From Dawidia cretensis (lineage in GTDB: Bacteria > Bacteroidota > Bacteroidia > Cytophagales > Cyclobacteriaceae), in NCBI RefSeq assembly GCF_018598175.1, contig NZ_JAHESE010000026.1, positions 48,585 to 112,584 on the forward strand: a stretch of DNA of 64,000 nucleotides, written 5' to 3'. Shown in pieces: positions 46,162 through 55,786 of this stretch (positions within the stretch are counted from its first letter, which is position 1; each line of letters opens with the position of its first letter). Under the pieces are notes generated by a model. It saw only the letters and a list, made by a program, of their open reading frames with translations. It did not search any database and was not told the DNA's origin. The translations under genes were made by a program, and so were the position numbers.

Positions 46162-47022
46162 ATGCGTACGTATCTCGCCTGCCTGCTCCTCCTGATCATC
46201 ACAACGGTCCGGGCACAGGACAAACCTGCGTATAAACTATTTACCCCAGACGGCAAGGGTACAGACTATACCAAAATGATCAAGGCCCTCGCCAAGGCAG
46301 ACATCGTGCTGTTCGGCGAGCTACACGACGATGCCCTGGACCACTGGCTCGAGCTGCAAGTGGCAAAGGACCTATATGCGCTACGCAACGACCTCGCATT
46401 GGGTCTCGAAATGTTTGAAGCCGATGACCAGATCGTACTGGATGAATACCTCACCGGCGTAATCGAAGAGCGTCACCTGCTGAGTGAAGCCAAAGTATGG
46501 GAAAACTATAAGACTGACTACAAGCCGCTGATCGAGTTCGCCAAAGAAAAGAAACTCCCGGCCGTCGCTACGAACCCACCGCGCCGCTATGCCAACCTGG
46601 TATACCGCAAGGGCATCGAAGCGTTGCAGTCCCTGCCGGAGGACGCAAAGCGATGGATAGCACCATTGCCGATCGAGATTGATCTTACCTTACCAGGCTA
46701 CAAGAGCATGGCGTCGATGGGAGGACACGGCACAGCCGCGCCCGCCAATGACAACATGGCGAAGTCGCAAGCCGTGAAAGATGCGACGATGGCGCATTTT
46801 ATCATAAAGAATCGGAAGGGACTTTTTCTACACTACCATGGCGCATATCACTCCAGGAATTTTGAAGGCATTGTGTGGTATTTAAAGAAGGCTGCGCCGG
46901 ACTTGAAGATTGTAACGATTCACTCTGTAGAGCAAGCTTCGATCGATGATCTGGAAAATGAGAATCGTGGGGCAGCGGATTTTATTATTGCCATTCCGAA
47001 GGATATGACGAAAACGTATTAG
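46162..47022 (+). CDS. ChaN family (haem-binding/Tiki superfamily) exported protein
   Basis: The 286-residue protein has a signal peptide ending at VRAQ (about residue 19). Landmarks: ADIVLFGELHDDALDHWLEL (the G-E-x-H motif of the EreA/ChaN superfamily), LALGLEMFEADDQIVLDEYL, KLPAVATNPPRRYANLVYRK and LFLHYHGAYHSRNFEGIVW. ChaN from other bacteria binds haem and is tied to iron regulation; the superfamily also includes metalloproteases. It is 21 bp after folB and followed by a bidirectional terminator. Confidence 0.88.
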   Translation: MRTYLACLLLLIITTVRAQDKPAYKLFTPDGKGTDYTKMIKALAKADIVLFGELHDDALDHWLELQVAKDLYALRNDLALGLEMFEADDQIVLDEYLTGVIEERHLLSEAKVWENYKTDYKPLIEFAKEKKLPAVATNPPRRYANLVYRKGIEALQSLPEDAKRWIAPLPIEIDLTLPGYKSMASMGGHGTAAPANDNMAKSQAVKDATMAHFIIKNRKGLFLHYHGAYHSRNFEGIVWYLKKAAPDLKIVTIHSVEQASIDDLENENRGAADFIIAIPKDMTKTY

Positions 47023-47039
47023 TTCGATCACAATCTATA

Positions 47040-47080
47040 GAAAAAGCGGTAGTTGCCAAATGAGCAACTACTGCTTTTTT
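47040..47080. terminator. Bidirectional terminator
   Basis: AAAGCGGTAGTTGC (ending 47056) pairs with GCAACTACTGCTTT (from 47064) with one G-U, and ends in a run of six T. The A-rich left side also makes it usable for the convergent lipoprotein gene. Confidence 0.9.
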
Positions 47081-47095
47081 GTTTAAGCTTACCGG

Positions 47096-47560
47096 CTAAG
47101 GAATGGCAGTGACGTTGCGGCTTCTGGTGAGTGTCAACGTATTTTCATTTATAATTTCCATTTCTAGTTTAATCGTTGTTTCTGCGGCGACTGTTGGCAC
47201 AGTGTACCGTAGAATAAGGGTGTCGGCAGACTTCATTCTTGAAAAAGCTGCAATCTCCGCATATTGGCCAGCGTATACTTTTTCCCGGGGGCCGGTGCCA
47301 AGGGTAGCGTACATATTTACTTCTTTTACACGGTCTTCCGTCCAGTATACCAGCTCCAGGGCGAGGTCGGAGCCGCCGGCGTAACGCCAGGTGGTGTTGG
47401 TAGGATTGTTGAGGTTTGTGAACGTATTGCCAGAGACCGGGTAGAAACCCTTGCCGGGAGCGGCACGGTCGAAGAGCACCTTGTCGTTGTCATCTTCTTC
47501 ATAGCAAGCGGAGAGACTGACAAAAAGTATCAGGGTTGTTATTAGCGTATGTATATTCAT
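47096..47560 (-). CDS. Hypothetical lipoprotein of a SusC/SusD operon
   Basis: The 154-residue lipoprotein has lipobox SLSAC (Cys at about residue 19) followed by YEEDDNDK. The remaining sequence is beta-rich (TTWRYAGGSDLALELVYW, DTLILRYTVPTVAAETTIKL) and resembles the small third-position lipoproteins found after SusD genes, which often bind the same ligand at the surface. I do not recognise a named family. It lies 31 bp after susD on the same strand. Confidence 0.8.
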   Translation of the reverse strand: MNIHTLITTLILFVSLSACYEEDDNDKVLFDRAAPGKGFYPVSGNTFTNLNNPTNTTWRYAGGSDLALELVYWTEDRVKEVNMYATLGTGPREKVYAGQYAEIAAFSRMKSADTLILRYTVPTVAAETTIKLEMEIINENTLTLTRSRNVTAIP

Positions 47561-47591
47561 GATTGAGTGCGTTTAATCGTGTGTCGATAAA

Positions 47592-49034
47592 TTATTCTTC
47601 CCACCACATTTTTATTTCCATGGTCTTGATATGCGGCGTGACGGATGCGCTGTTGCGGTTGATCTCGTCAAAGGGGTATAGTACGCGGCGGACAAACTGG
47701 TTATTGAGATTGTTGTTGTAATTGCCCGGTAGCTCCATACCCCTGTATAACGTATTGTTGTATTGATAACGCCGCACGTCGACCCACGCCTCAGGGTTCA
47801 GGAACATGGCAATGTATTTCTCTTTTAAGATCAGCTCGAGTGTAAGATTGTCCTTGCCGACAGCAACCTCGTCGGTATTGGCGAGGTAAGCGGCGGGGTC
47901 GAGTCCCAGCTTGGCGAAGTGAGCGGTAATGCCGGCGATATAGGCATCATACGCTTCCTGCGTGGTGCCAACAGAGGTGGTTGTACCGCCGTTTTGCAGA
48001 AAGCGTGCTTCGGCTTCGAGAAACCTGGCTTCGATCAGCGTAACCATCAGCAGCGGCGCCGTCTGTGCCGCGTACCAGGTGTTGACGCTCAGCCGGCTAT
48101 TACCGCCGGTGGCCAACCCGTTGGTCAGTCCGCTATAGGCGGCAGCGCCCTGATTGTCGAACATTTTCGGGAGACGGGGGTCGATCACGTCGTAATAGGT
48201 GCCGTTCATCAGGCTAATGATCTGTTCCGATGGTCCCACGGTAAAGTTTCCGGTGGTGATGGGCGACGATACATTGTTATACCAGGGATTGCGGTTAACG
48301 GTGTTGTATGTTAGTTGGAGATCTTCTGTCGGTGCGCTGATGCCCAGCGGAAGTGCCGCAAGGACTGTCGACACGGCCGCGTTCTGATCGCGGTTAGTCA
48401 GGTGCATGGCATAGCGGGCTTTTAATGTATAGGCCACTTTTACCCAGTTTACAAGCTTCCCGGCAAAGATGAGATCGTCGGCCGCAGGTTTGAAAAGCGA
48501 CGTGGGTTGTTGCAGGTCGGTAATGGCCTCGTCGAGCAATGTATGGATGGTTTGATAGATCTGTTCCTGGCTGTCATAGTCAGGTGTCAGGCCATTCTCT
48601 CCCTGAAAGGCATCGGAGAAAGGTACATCTCCCCAGGTATCGGTTGCTATACCAAGATTGATGGCTTGCAGAATCTTGCCAATGCCTGCGTAGTGCGGCG
48701 AGCTCTGCTCTTCTGCCTGGTCAACCAAAACATCCAGGTTGGTGAGGGCTGTCAGGTAGATTCCTACCCACGTAGTGGCCATACGGGTCTCCTCGTAGGA
48801 ATCGGTTCCCCCGGGGAAATACGACGCCAGGTGCTGCGTGAACTGGCCCGTAGTAAAGGCTGCCAGGTAATGGTTGTTACTGGTGGCGTCGATACAGGGC
48901 GCCAGCAGCGCCTCCAACGTGACTGTTTGGGCACGGTTCGGATCGATGTTCGTATCGAGGTAGTTGTCGCAGGCAGTGAGAAGAATAATGACCGCCAGCG
49001 CGCTGCTTATTTTTAGGGCAATGTTATGCATCAT
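47592..49034 (-). CDS. SusD/RagB-like lipoprotein
   Basis: The 480-residue lipoprotein has lipobox LLTAC (Cys at about residue 22), then DNYLDTNIDPNRAQTVTLEA. It is of the shorter SusD-like subgroup: LASYFPGGTDSYEETRMATT, VPFSDAFQGENGLTPDYDSQ, FLEAEARFLQNGG and the C-terminal LILKEKYIAMFLNPEAWVDV. It pairs with the SusC encoded 19 bp upstream and is followed by the small lipoprotein gene. Substrate unknown; no degradative enzyme is linked. Confidence 0.92.
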   Translation of the reverse strand: MMHNIALKISSALAVIILLTACDNYLDTNIDPNRAQTVTLEALLAPCIDATSNNHYLAAFTTGQFTQHLASYFPGGTDSYEETRMATTWVGIYLTALTNLDVLVDQAEEQSSPHYAGIGKILQAINLGIATDTWGDVPFSDAFQGENGLTPDYDSQEQIYQTIHTLLDEAITDLQQPTSLFKPAADDLIFAGKLVNWVKVAYTLKARYAMHLTNRDQNAAVSTVLAALPLGISAPTEDLQLTYNTVNRNPWYNNVSSPITTGNFTVGPSEQIISLMNGTYYDVIDPRLPKMFDNQGAAAYSGLTNGLATGGNSRLSVNTWYAAQTAPLLMVTLIEARFLEAEARFLQNGGTTTSVGTTQEAYDAYIAGITAHFAKLGLDPAAYLANTDEVAVGKDNLTLELILKEKYIAMFLNPEAWVDVRRYQYNNTLYRGMELPGNYNNNLNNQFVRRVLYPFDEINRNSASVTPHIKTMEIKMWWEE

Positions 49035-49053
49035 ATAGATTGATGGTTAGAGG

Positions 49054-52000
49054 TCAGAAATTGGCACTTACAGTAAAGGTCAGGCTGCGGGTCATGGGGA
49101 TGTTCAGGCCCGTGTAACCAAGCAAATTGCTTCCCGAACCGTAGGAACTACCCTCGGGGTCAAAGCCCTTGAAAGGGGTGAACAGCAGCAGGTTGTTGCC
49201 GGCAGCCGACAGTGTAAGCGAGTTAAGCGGCGTATTGGCAAGCACGCTTCTGCCGAACGTATACGAAAAGGAGGCACTGCGCAGACGCAGCCACGAAGCC
49301 TCTTGAAGAAGTACCTCCGAGACATCGGCATAGCGTGCAGCCACCCGGTAATACGTATCGCCATCGATGCGCACCGACCGGGTGTTGGGCGAGCCATCGG
49401 CGTTGACGCCCTGGAAGACCACATCGACGTTGCGCGGTACGGTGCGCTCGTCTACACCGTTGCGTATGCGGTTGCGCATGCCGGTGTCATAGGCATCACC
49501 TCCTTCACGTACTTCGACCAGGAACGACAGCGACAGGCCTTTCCAGCTTATCGTATTCGTCAGGCCGCCCATCCAGTCGGGCAGGGCATTTCCTACTTTT
49601 ACATAGGTGTCGGTAAAAGCAGGATAACCATCAGCATCGAGGATCAGCTCGCCCTGGTCGTTTTGGCGATACGGCCGGCCATAGAGATCGGCAATCGAGC
49701 CGCCCTGGACAAACTTATTGGCAATGCGATCGTCCATGAACATGATCTCATTGATACCGTCGGGCATCGTGACGATCTTATTCCGGTTGGCAGACCAGTT
49801 TAGTGAAACGTCCCAACTAAAATTACCCGAGCGCACCGGGGTTCCGGTCAGCAAAAGCTCGACACCCTGGTTGCGTATTTTGCCAGCGTTCGTGACGTAT
49901 AACGCCAGGCCAGAGGTGTAACTGACCGGTATGTCTGTAATTTGATTGGAGCTCATGGCCCGGTAGTAGGTAGCGTCGAGTGAAAGACGGTTATTGAAAA
50001 ACTTCAGCTCCGTTCCTAATTCAAGTGAGCGGGTTCTTTCCGGCTGAAGGTTTTCAGAACCGTACGTTGTGCTTTCACGGAAACCATTAACCCCATTGAA
50101 GGGGAACCCGAGCGCCAGTTGATAATACTGACCGATCTGATAAGCTTGCGCATCTTTTCCCACTTCCGCCCAGGAAGCACGAATCTTACCGTAGTTGAAT
50201 GTGGGATTGGTGCTCAATCCCAATGACTCTGTAAAGACATAGCCGGCACTAATCGATGGATAGAAGAAAGAACGGTTCTGTACGGGCAGTGTGGAAGTCC
50301 AGTCGTTACGCCCCGTGATGCTGACATACAACATGCTTTTATACTCCAGCTTGGCATCACCGAAGACACCGACAAGCCGCTGCACGACATCGCCTTCAGT
50401 GGTAAATTTATTCGCGGTATTGGTAAGGTCGTAAAACCCTTTCAAGCCAAACTTCTCACCTCGTACATTCAGTTGATTGGAGTGAATGTCAAGAACATTG
50501 TTCCCAACCATGATCGATCCTTTGAGATCTTCGCTGAAGGAGTGGCGCGCCGTAAGTAAAAAGTTCGAGTTGATCTCACGATAAAGAAGCCGCTCTTCGA
50601 CCATAAATCCACCCGCGGCCGTAGAGATGTCAAGACCGACCGGCGCAATGCGCACACGCTGGTCTCCGTAATAATCCAGCCCCAGCTGATAGTCAGCTTC
50701 CAGCCAGTCAAGGATCTTCACGTTGGCGCCGGCGTACGTAATGATGCGGTTTACATCGTCCTCCATCGTGCTGAATTCAGCCAGGTAACGCGGGTTGTCG
50801 ATGGTTGTGCCCGCATAACTTTTAATCGAGCCGTCAGGATTGATATAGTCGTTGACGTCAACGGAGGTAGTGTGATAGTTGAGCGCGCTCATGATAGACT
50901 TGTCACCCCCCTGTGGCCGCAATCCACCGGAGTTGGTATACGTTGCCCCGCCCCGCAGCGTCAGTCGGTCTGACATGGTAGTATTGCCGCTAAAGCGGAC
51001 GGATGTGCGTGACCAGTCTGAGTTCGGTACAATACCTTCTTGTTTCAGGTGCGAAACAGAGGTGAAATAACTGGCCTTGTCGTTTCCACCGGAAACACTC
51101 AGGTTGTTGCTGAAGCGCTTGCCAGTTTGAAAGAAATTCTTGAAGTTGTCGTAAAGCACGTCGTCTTCGGTCACCGGCGGCCCGAACGTTTGAAACGGCG
51201 TTCCTGCACCGGGCACACCAATGCGTCTGACACCGGATGCGCCTTCACGGTACGCACGCTGAATACCCGGCGTTTTATTGACCTCATCCCAGCCTACAGA
51301 ACCTGTATACGAGATCTGCGGCTTACCCGCCTTTCCTCGTTTCGTAGTAATCATAACAACACCGTTGGAAGCACGCAAACCATACAACGCTGTGGCCGCG
51401 GGACCTTTCAAGACGTTGAGCGATTCGATATCGTCCGGATTAATATCGATCGCACGGTTGCTAAACGAGTATTGCTCCGTGCTGGTCGTTGCCACCGAGC
51501 CGGAGCTCGGCAGCACGTTGGCGGCTACTGTCTGGTTGCTCATCGGCACGCCGTCGATAACAAAGAGCGGTTGATTATTTTGCCCCGAGGTCATCGACGT
51601 GATACCGCGTATCAGAATGCTGGTGCCAGCCCCCGGTGCGCCACCAGAATTCTGGATCCGCACACCCGCCACCTTACCCTGAAGTGCGGTGACAATATTC
51701 GTCGGACGTGTATTGGCGAGCTCGGCGCCTTTTACCTCCTGCGACGCATATCCCAACGCGCGCTTCTCCTGCTTGACACCAAGGGCCGTAACGACGACTT
51801 CCGACAATGCCGTTACATCCACAGCAAGCTGTATAGCAAGCGTTGTATTGCTGCCAACAGCAACTTCCTGACTCTTGTAGCCAATAAAGCTGATAGTTAA
51901 AATAGCATCGGGTGGAACGTCAAGGGAGAAAGCACCCGCGGCATCCGTAATCGTTCCTCGGGTTGTTCCCTTTAACGAGACGTTGACGCCAGGCATGGCG

Positions 52001-52116
52001 CCTCCGTTTTCAACATCTGTGACCGTACCAGTGATGGTGGTTGTCTGGGCATACACAGGCGAATAGAATATAATCGCAAGGATGCCTGCTAGCAGTAGCA
52101 GTCTTTTCATGCTCAT
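49054..52116 (-). CDS. SusC/RagA TonB-linked outer membrane protein
   Basis: The roughly 1020-residue importer has a signal peptide ending at VYAQ, a carboxypeptidase-D-like domain (TITGTVTDVENGGAMPGVNV), a plug with SusC signatures (QPLFVIDGVPMSNQTVAANV, DDIESLNVLKGPAATALYGL, SNGVVMITTKRGK) and a long barrel ending in NIPMTRSLTFTVSANF. It has no STN domain, unlike the first SusC, so it is not expected to signal to an anti-sigma factor. I take the ATG at 52116; in-frame starts at 52146 and 52110 are also possible. It heads an operon with susD and a small lipoprotein gene. Confidence 0.94.
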   Translation of the reverse strand: MSMKRLLLLAGILAIIFYSPVYAQTTTITGTVTDVENGGAMPGVNVSLKGTTRGTITDAAGAFSLDVPPDAILTISFIGYKSQEVAVGSNTTLAIQLAVDVTALSEVVVTALGVKQEKRALGYASQEVKGAELANTRPTNIVTALQGKVAGVRIQNSGGAPGAGTSILIRGITSMTSGQNNQPLFVIDGVPMSNQTVAANVLPSSGSVATTSTEQYSFSNRAIDINPDDIESLNVLKGPAATALYGLRASNGVVMITTKRGKAGKPQISYTGSVGWDEVNKTPGIQRAYREGASGVRRIGVPGAGTPFQTFGPPVTEDDVLYDNFKNFFQTGKRFSNNLSVSGGNDKASYFTSVSHLKQEGIVPNSDWSRTSVRFSGNTTMSDRLTLRGGATYTNSGGLRPQGGDKSIMSALNYHTTSVDVNDYINPDGSIKSYAGTTIDNPRYLAEFSTMEDDVNRIITYAGANVKILDWLEADYQLGLDYYGDQRVRIAPVGLDISTAAGGFMVEERLLYREINSNFLLTARHSFSEDLKGSIMVGNNVLDIHSNQLNVRGEKFGLKGFYDLTNTANKFTTEGDVVQRLVGVFGDAKLEYKSMLYVSITGRNDWTSTLPVQNRSFFYPSISAGYVFTESLGLSTNPTFNYGKIRASWAEVGKDAQAYQIGQYYQLALGFPFNGVNGFRESTTYGSENLQPERTRSLELGTELKFFNNRLSLDATYYRAMSSNQITDIPVSYTSGLALYVTNAGKIRNQGVELLLTGTPVRSGNFSWDVSLNWSANRNKIVTMPDGINEIMFMDDRIANKFVQGGSIADLYGRPYRQNDQGELILDADGYPAFTDTYVKVGNALPDWMGGLTNTISWKGLSLSFLVEVREGGDAYDTGMRNRIRNGVDERTVPRNVDVVFQGVNADGSPNTRSVRIDGDTYYRVAARYADVSEVLLQEASWLRLRSASFSYTFGRSVLANTPLNSLTLSAAGNNLLLFTPFKGFDPEGSSYGSGSNLLGYTGLNIPMTRSLTFTVSANF

Positions 52117-52316
52117 AAGATTTAGGTTAATGAAGGGTTTGGACACAGGTCCTTATGAAAGTTAATGCCTACGGTGTATAAATAGCAAGATGTGTAGAAG
52201 CACTTCCACAACATATTTCACAACGTCAGGGCAGAAAACGTTTTAGGGAAATCAATAGAAATAAAAAAGGGTTGCCATGCGAACATAGCAACCCGTATGT
52301 ATAGTCCTTAAATGAC

Positions 52317-53966
52317 TTAGCTATACAGCTTCGTATAATATTCATCCGCCATGCGTCCCGAATCAAACATCGTAGACACCCCACTCATACTGGCCTTCAT
52401 AATGCCCCGCCACTTCGCCGGCTGCTCATAATACATCGGAATAATCTCGTGTTCCAAAAGATCTAGCAACGCATTTCCCTCGAGCTTATCCTTCGACTCC
52501 GCTGTCAGCAAATCATTTGCCGGCGGAATGATAAACGCATTCTTGCCATGCTGCGCAAACTCAGGCACCCAACCGTCCGGTATCGAGAGGTTAATCGAAC
52601 CATTCATGGCAGCCGTCATACCCGACGTGCCGGAAGCCTCATGATACAGGCGTGGGTTGTTAAGCCAAAGGTCAGAGCCTTTCTTTAAGTGCCCCGATAA
52701 CCAAAGCTCGTAGCCTGTTACCACCGTGCAGTTGGGCATATCTTTGGTCTTCCAGTATATTTCGTTGAAGATGTTGATGGCATTGTAGTCCTCCGGGTAA
52801 GGCTTGCCGGCCCAGATAATCTGTATGGGATATTTCGTGTTTTGGACAATGCGCAGGAAGCGATTATAGTCCGCCAGCAGTAGGTTGGCGCGTTTGTACG
52901 CTGCGAAGCGACGGGCCCACACCATCGTCAATACATTTTCGTTGAAGAGCTTGCCGGTTTGGTTCGCCACGGTGCGGAAGAGCTTATACTTCAATTCCTT
53001 TTTACGCGCAATCAACGCCTGGTCGTTTCCCTCGGTCAGGGCCTTGTCCATCGCCGGATCGCTCCAGTACGTTTTGTTCTGGGCGTTGGTGATGGCGGTG
53101 ATCTCGCAGATGCTGCCGTAGTCGCCCCACATCTTGCGCGATACTTCGCCGTGCAGTTGCGATACGCCGTTGGCGCGACGGGCCAGGCGTAACGCCGTAA
53201 GCGTATAATTTAATACACCGTTCTCCGGCTGTACATACTCATCCACTTGCTTTTGCGTGAGGCCGTTGAAGAAGCTCATGCTGTTGAGCAGCGGCACGCT
53301 GTGCTCCTCGTTGCCGGCTTTCTCGGGCGTGTGCGTGGTAAAGACAACGCGCTTTCGCACCTCTTGCAGGTTCTTGTATTTGTCGAGCAGGTAGAAACAC
53401 AAGGGCAGTGCATGGCCTTCGTTCATGTGGTAGATTTCGGTCTCGCGCTCCAGTACGTCCAGCAGCTTGGCGCCGCCGATGCCCAGTAAAATGGACTGCG
53501 CAATACGGGTCGTTTCGTTAGGATCGTAGAGACGGTGGCTGATCGTTTGGGCCAGGTAGTCGTTCTCAGGAATGTCGGTGGTTAACAAAAACAACGGCAC
53601 CGTGTTGAATACCTCCGGCTTGAGCAGGTAAGCTTTTACGTACACCCGCGCACCGTGTATGATGATGGGGAACACGATGTGCGTATCGGTCAGGAAGTGA
53701 TAATCTTTATCGCGGAAGTTCGCGCGCAGGGTTTGATCCTGGTTGCGTTCCTGGTCGTAATAGCCTTTCTTCCACAGGATGCCGATGCCAATCATGTTTT
53801 GCTTTAGCTCATAACCGCTGCGCAGGTGCGAACCGGCCAGGAAGCCGAGACCGCCGCTATAAATCTTCAGGGGCTGATCTACGGCAAACTCCATGGAGAA
53901 GTACGCGACGGGCTTTTGGTACCGCTCGTCAAAGGCATATGGGAATAAATCGGTCAATTTGATCAT
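52317..53966 (-). CDS. Short-type alpha-glucan phosphorylase (GT35) with altered PLP site
   Basis: The 549-residue protein resembles the compact bacterial alpha-glucan phosphorylases: VAYFSMEFAVDQPLKIYSGG at the N-terminus, YHMNEGHALPLCFYLLDKY, VVFTTHTPEKAGNEEHSVPL, TMVWARRFAAYKRANLLLAD (R353, K358) and LWLNNPRLYHEASGTSGM. In the family the next residue is the PLP-binding lysine (GTSGMK); here it is threonine T451 (codon 52614-52616). The rest of the motif continues normally (AAMNGSINLSIPDGWVPEF). It may be inactive, PLP-independent or a specialised Bacteroidota paralogue. It stands alone, with non-coding sequence on both sides. Confidence 0.88.
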   Translation of the reverse strand: MIKLTDLFPYAFDERYQKPVAYFSMEFAVDQPLKIYSGGLGFLAGSHLRSGYELKQNMIGIGILWKKGYYDQERNQDQTLRANFRDKDYHFLTDTHIVFPIIIHGARVYVKAYLLKPEVFNTVPLFLLTTDIPENDYLAQTISHRLYDPNETTRIAQSILLGIGGAKLLDVLERETEIYHMNEGHALPLCFYLLDKYKNLQEVRKRVVFTTHTPEKAGNEEHSVPLLNSMSFFNGLTQKQVDEYVQPENGVLNYTLTALRLARRANGVSQLHGEVSRKMWGDYGSICEITAITNAQNKTYWSDPAMDKALTEGNDQALIARKKELKYKLFRTVANQTGKLFNENVLTMVWARRFAAYKRANLLLADYNRFLRIVQNTKYPIQIIWAGKPYPEDYNAINIFNEIYWKTKDMPNCTVVTGYELWLSGHLKKGSDLWLNNPRLYHEASGTSGMTAAMNGSINLSIPDGWVPEFAQHGKNAFIIPPANDLLTAESKDKLEGNALLDLLEHEIIPMYYEQPAKWRGIMKASMSGVSTMFDSGRMADEYYTKLYS

Positions 53967-54540
53967 GGGTGGTATGCTTCTATTAGGTGTAGAAACGACA
54001 AACTAATAAAACCTGAGGCATACAGTTTCAGGAATTTTGGGTGGGACCTTACACGCAGTCGCTGCAAACGATTGATTTGTCTGCCAGGGCGTATTGTTAT
54101 TTTAACCGAAAGGGAGTCAACTGCTCTGCGCGTCGCTGTGGAGGGGATTCACCACAAGTACCTAATCCTCTAAAGGTCCGTAAATCTATGCACAGGTTCA
54201 TGCGTGGGACGAATCTCATGGCTTAGACCCTTCGCCATACGCTAGGCACGAACAGAGCGGTTATTCGTCTTGAGAGTTCGTCGTTGAGCCTGGCCAATGG
54301 ATAAAATGCGACGCTTAGGCATAAATTATTTTTTACCTTAAGTGATGATTATCCTTTTCAGAGACAATATTTATCAAATAAAGAGCAGGAAATCTTCCGA
54401 TTTGCTGGTAGGATACTCGGTATTGTATTCGGGAATTTCTTGCGATTTTGGCTATTTTTAACCCGTTTTGCTTAATGGCCGAAGTAGCCAGAGTGCGGAC
54501 AAAGGGTAGAGAAACATAGGTCTAAAGACCAGCTACAGAA
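53967..54540. other. Non-coding spacer at the left edge of an AT-rich insert
   Basis: 574 bases without a gene I can support. The left part (to about 54300) has the base composition of the chromosome; from about 54320 it turns AT-rich like the two genes that follow. A 61-codon open frame at 54041-54226 has no recognisable features. I see no tRNA, no RNase P or tmRNA pattern and no clear att repeat matching the right end near 56491. It probably includes the insertion boundary and the promoter of the ATPase gene. Confidence 0.6.
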
Positions 54541-55782
54541 ATGAGAATTGATAATATTCGAATAGAGAATTTTAAGTCAATTGTTGATTTGCAATTAAAT
54601 CTGGGACGATTTAATGTTCTGATTGGAGAAAATGGATCGGGGAAGTCGAACATTTTAGAAGCTATAGCGTTTGGCGCAGCGGCAAATGCCAACAAACTTG
54701 ATTATGAATTTTTTGGAAGCCGAGGCATAAGGGCAGCAAATCCAGAATTCATGTTTTCGTCATTTGAGGGTGTACAGAAAAAGATAATCAAACTATACTA
54801 CAGCACAATTGAGGAAGAAACACGCAATTCTTTTGAATATGACCTTATTAACGATGATGAGAATTCGAAGAAATGGATACGCTTACCGAAAACAAGCAAA
54901 AATGTAAAGGAATCAGAAATTATTGATACGATTGTCTCCAGCTTTCTTAACAACGAGGTGGAGGAGCGAGTAAAGACATTGGATCCATTAATAGGTGAAA
55001 ATTTGCGAGTAGCATTAGAGCAATTTTGGGGTGGACTAAAAGATCTTGCAACAAGCAAGAATCTGGAGGCTGATATCCTGCTCAGATATTTTGCAAATTT
55101 GATGCTTACGACACTTCCCAATAAGGCATTGTCTGATTTCGTAATATACTCACCGGAACAAAGTAGTTTGCGTAGATTTGATGACTCCGCCCAAATCTAT
55201 CCATTGGGTATCCGTGGAGAGGGACTGTTTCAATATTTGAAAGAGGTATCGCTAGATCCCAAAGAGCAAGAAATGCTGAGAAGCATAAAGGAGAAGCTCT
55301 TGCTATTGGATTGGTATGAGGATTTTCGGTTGCCTGAGAATTTAATGAGCAGTGAATTTTCTCTGCAAATTAAAGATCGCTATCTTGATCCAACTCTTCA
55401 ATATTTTGATCAGAGAAGCACCAACGAGGGTTTTTTGTTTTTGTTATTTTATTCTACCCTATTTACTTCTAAAATAACTCCAGCATTTTTTGCGATTGAT
55501 AACATCGACGCATCGTTTAACCCCAAGTTGTGTATGCGTTTAACGCAGACGTTGGTTAAATTGGCCAAAGAACATAATAAGCAAGTGATCGTGACCACTC
55601 AAAATCCAGCAATACTGGACGGCCTTGATTTAAGCGACAATGACCAACGATTATTTGTTGTGCGAAGAAATGATGAAGGCCATACTAAAGTCAGCAGAAT
55701 CGAAGATAAGCCAGGAAGAACTGCTAAACTATCAGAAGTTTGGTTAGGTGGTTATATCGGCGGATTACCTGAAAATTTCTAG
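54541..55782 (+). CDS. AAA family ATPase (OLD/AAA15-like), putative defence ATPase
   Basis: The 413-residue ABC-type ATPase has an N-terminal strand-helix MRIDNIRIENFKSIVDLQL and Walker A GENGSGKSN (residues 29-37). A serine-rich signature-like segment (STNEGFLFLLFYSTLF, about 293-308), a Walker B AFFAIDNID (D320; the usual Glu is Asn321, with D323 nearby) and the switch segment VTTQNPAIL (about 351-359) follow. There is no TOPRIM domain in this protein, unlike OLD or GajA nucleases. The next gene, starting 4 bp after this stop codon, encodes a TOPRIM-like protein, so the nuclease part may be supplied separately, as in PARIS (AriA/AriB). GC content is visibly lower than both sides, suggesting horizontal transfer. 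Confidence 0.85.
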   Translation: MRIDNIRIENFKSIVDLQLNLGRFNVLIGENGSGKSNILEAIAFGAAANANKLDYEFFGSRGIRAANPEFMFSSFEGVQKKIIKLYYSTIEEETRNSFEYDLINDDENSKKWIRLPKTSKNVKESEIIDTIVSSFLNNEVEERVKTLDPLIGENLRVALEQFWGGLKDLATSKNLEADILLRYFANLMLTTLPNKALSDFVIYSPEQSSLRRFDDSAQIYPLGIRGEGLFQYLKEVSLDPKEQEMLRSIKEKLLLLDWYEDFRLPENLMSSEFSLQIKDRYLDPTLQYFDQRSTNEGFLFLLFYSTLFTSKITPAFFAIDNIDASFNPKLCMRLTQTLVKLAKEHNKQVIVTTQNPAILDGLDLSDNDQRLFVVRRNDEGHTKVSRIEDKPGRTAKLSEVWLGGYIGGLPENF

Positions 55783-55786
55783 TGTC

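Noticed and set aside
51040-51900. A 286-codon open frame on the plus strand
   Set aside because: It is antisense to the second susC plug and regulatory domains, which are unmistakable on the other strand.
54041-54226. A 61-codon open frame before the ATPase gene
   Set aside because: No recognisable domain, odd composition, and stop codons around it; treated as non-coding spacer.
54040-54320. Possible tRNA, tmRNA or RNase P RNA in the spacer
   Set aside because: I could not fold a cloverleaf or find the conserved core sequences of these RNAs.
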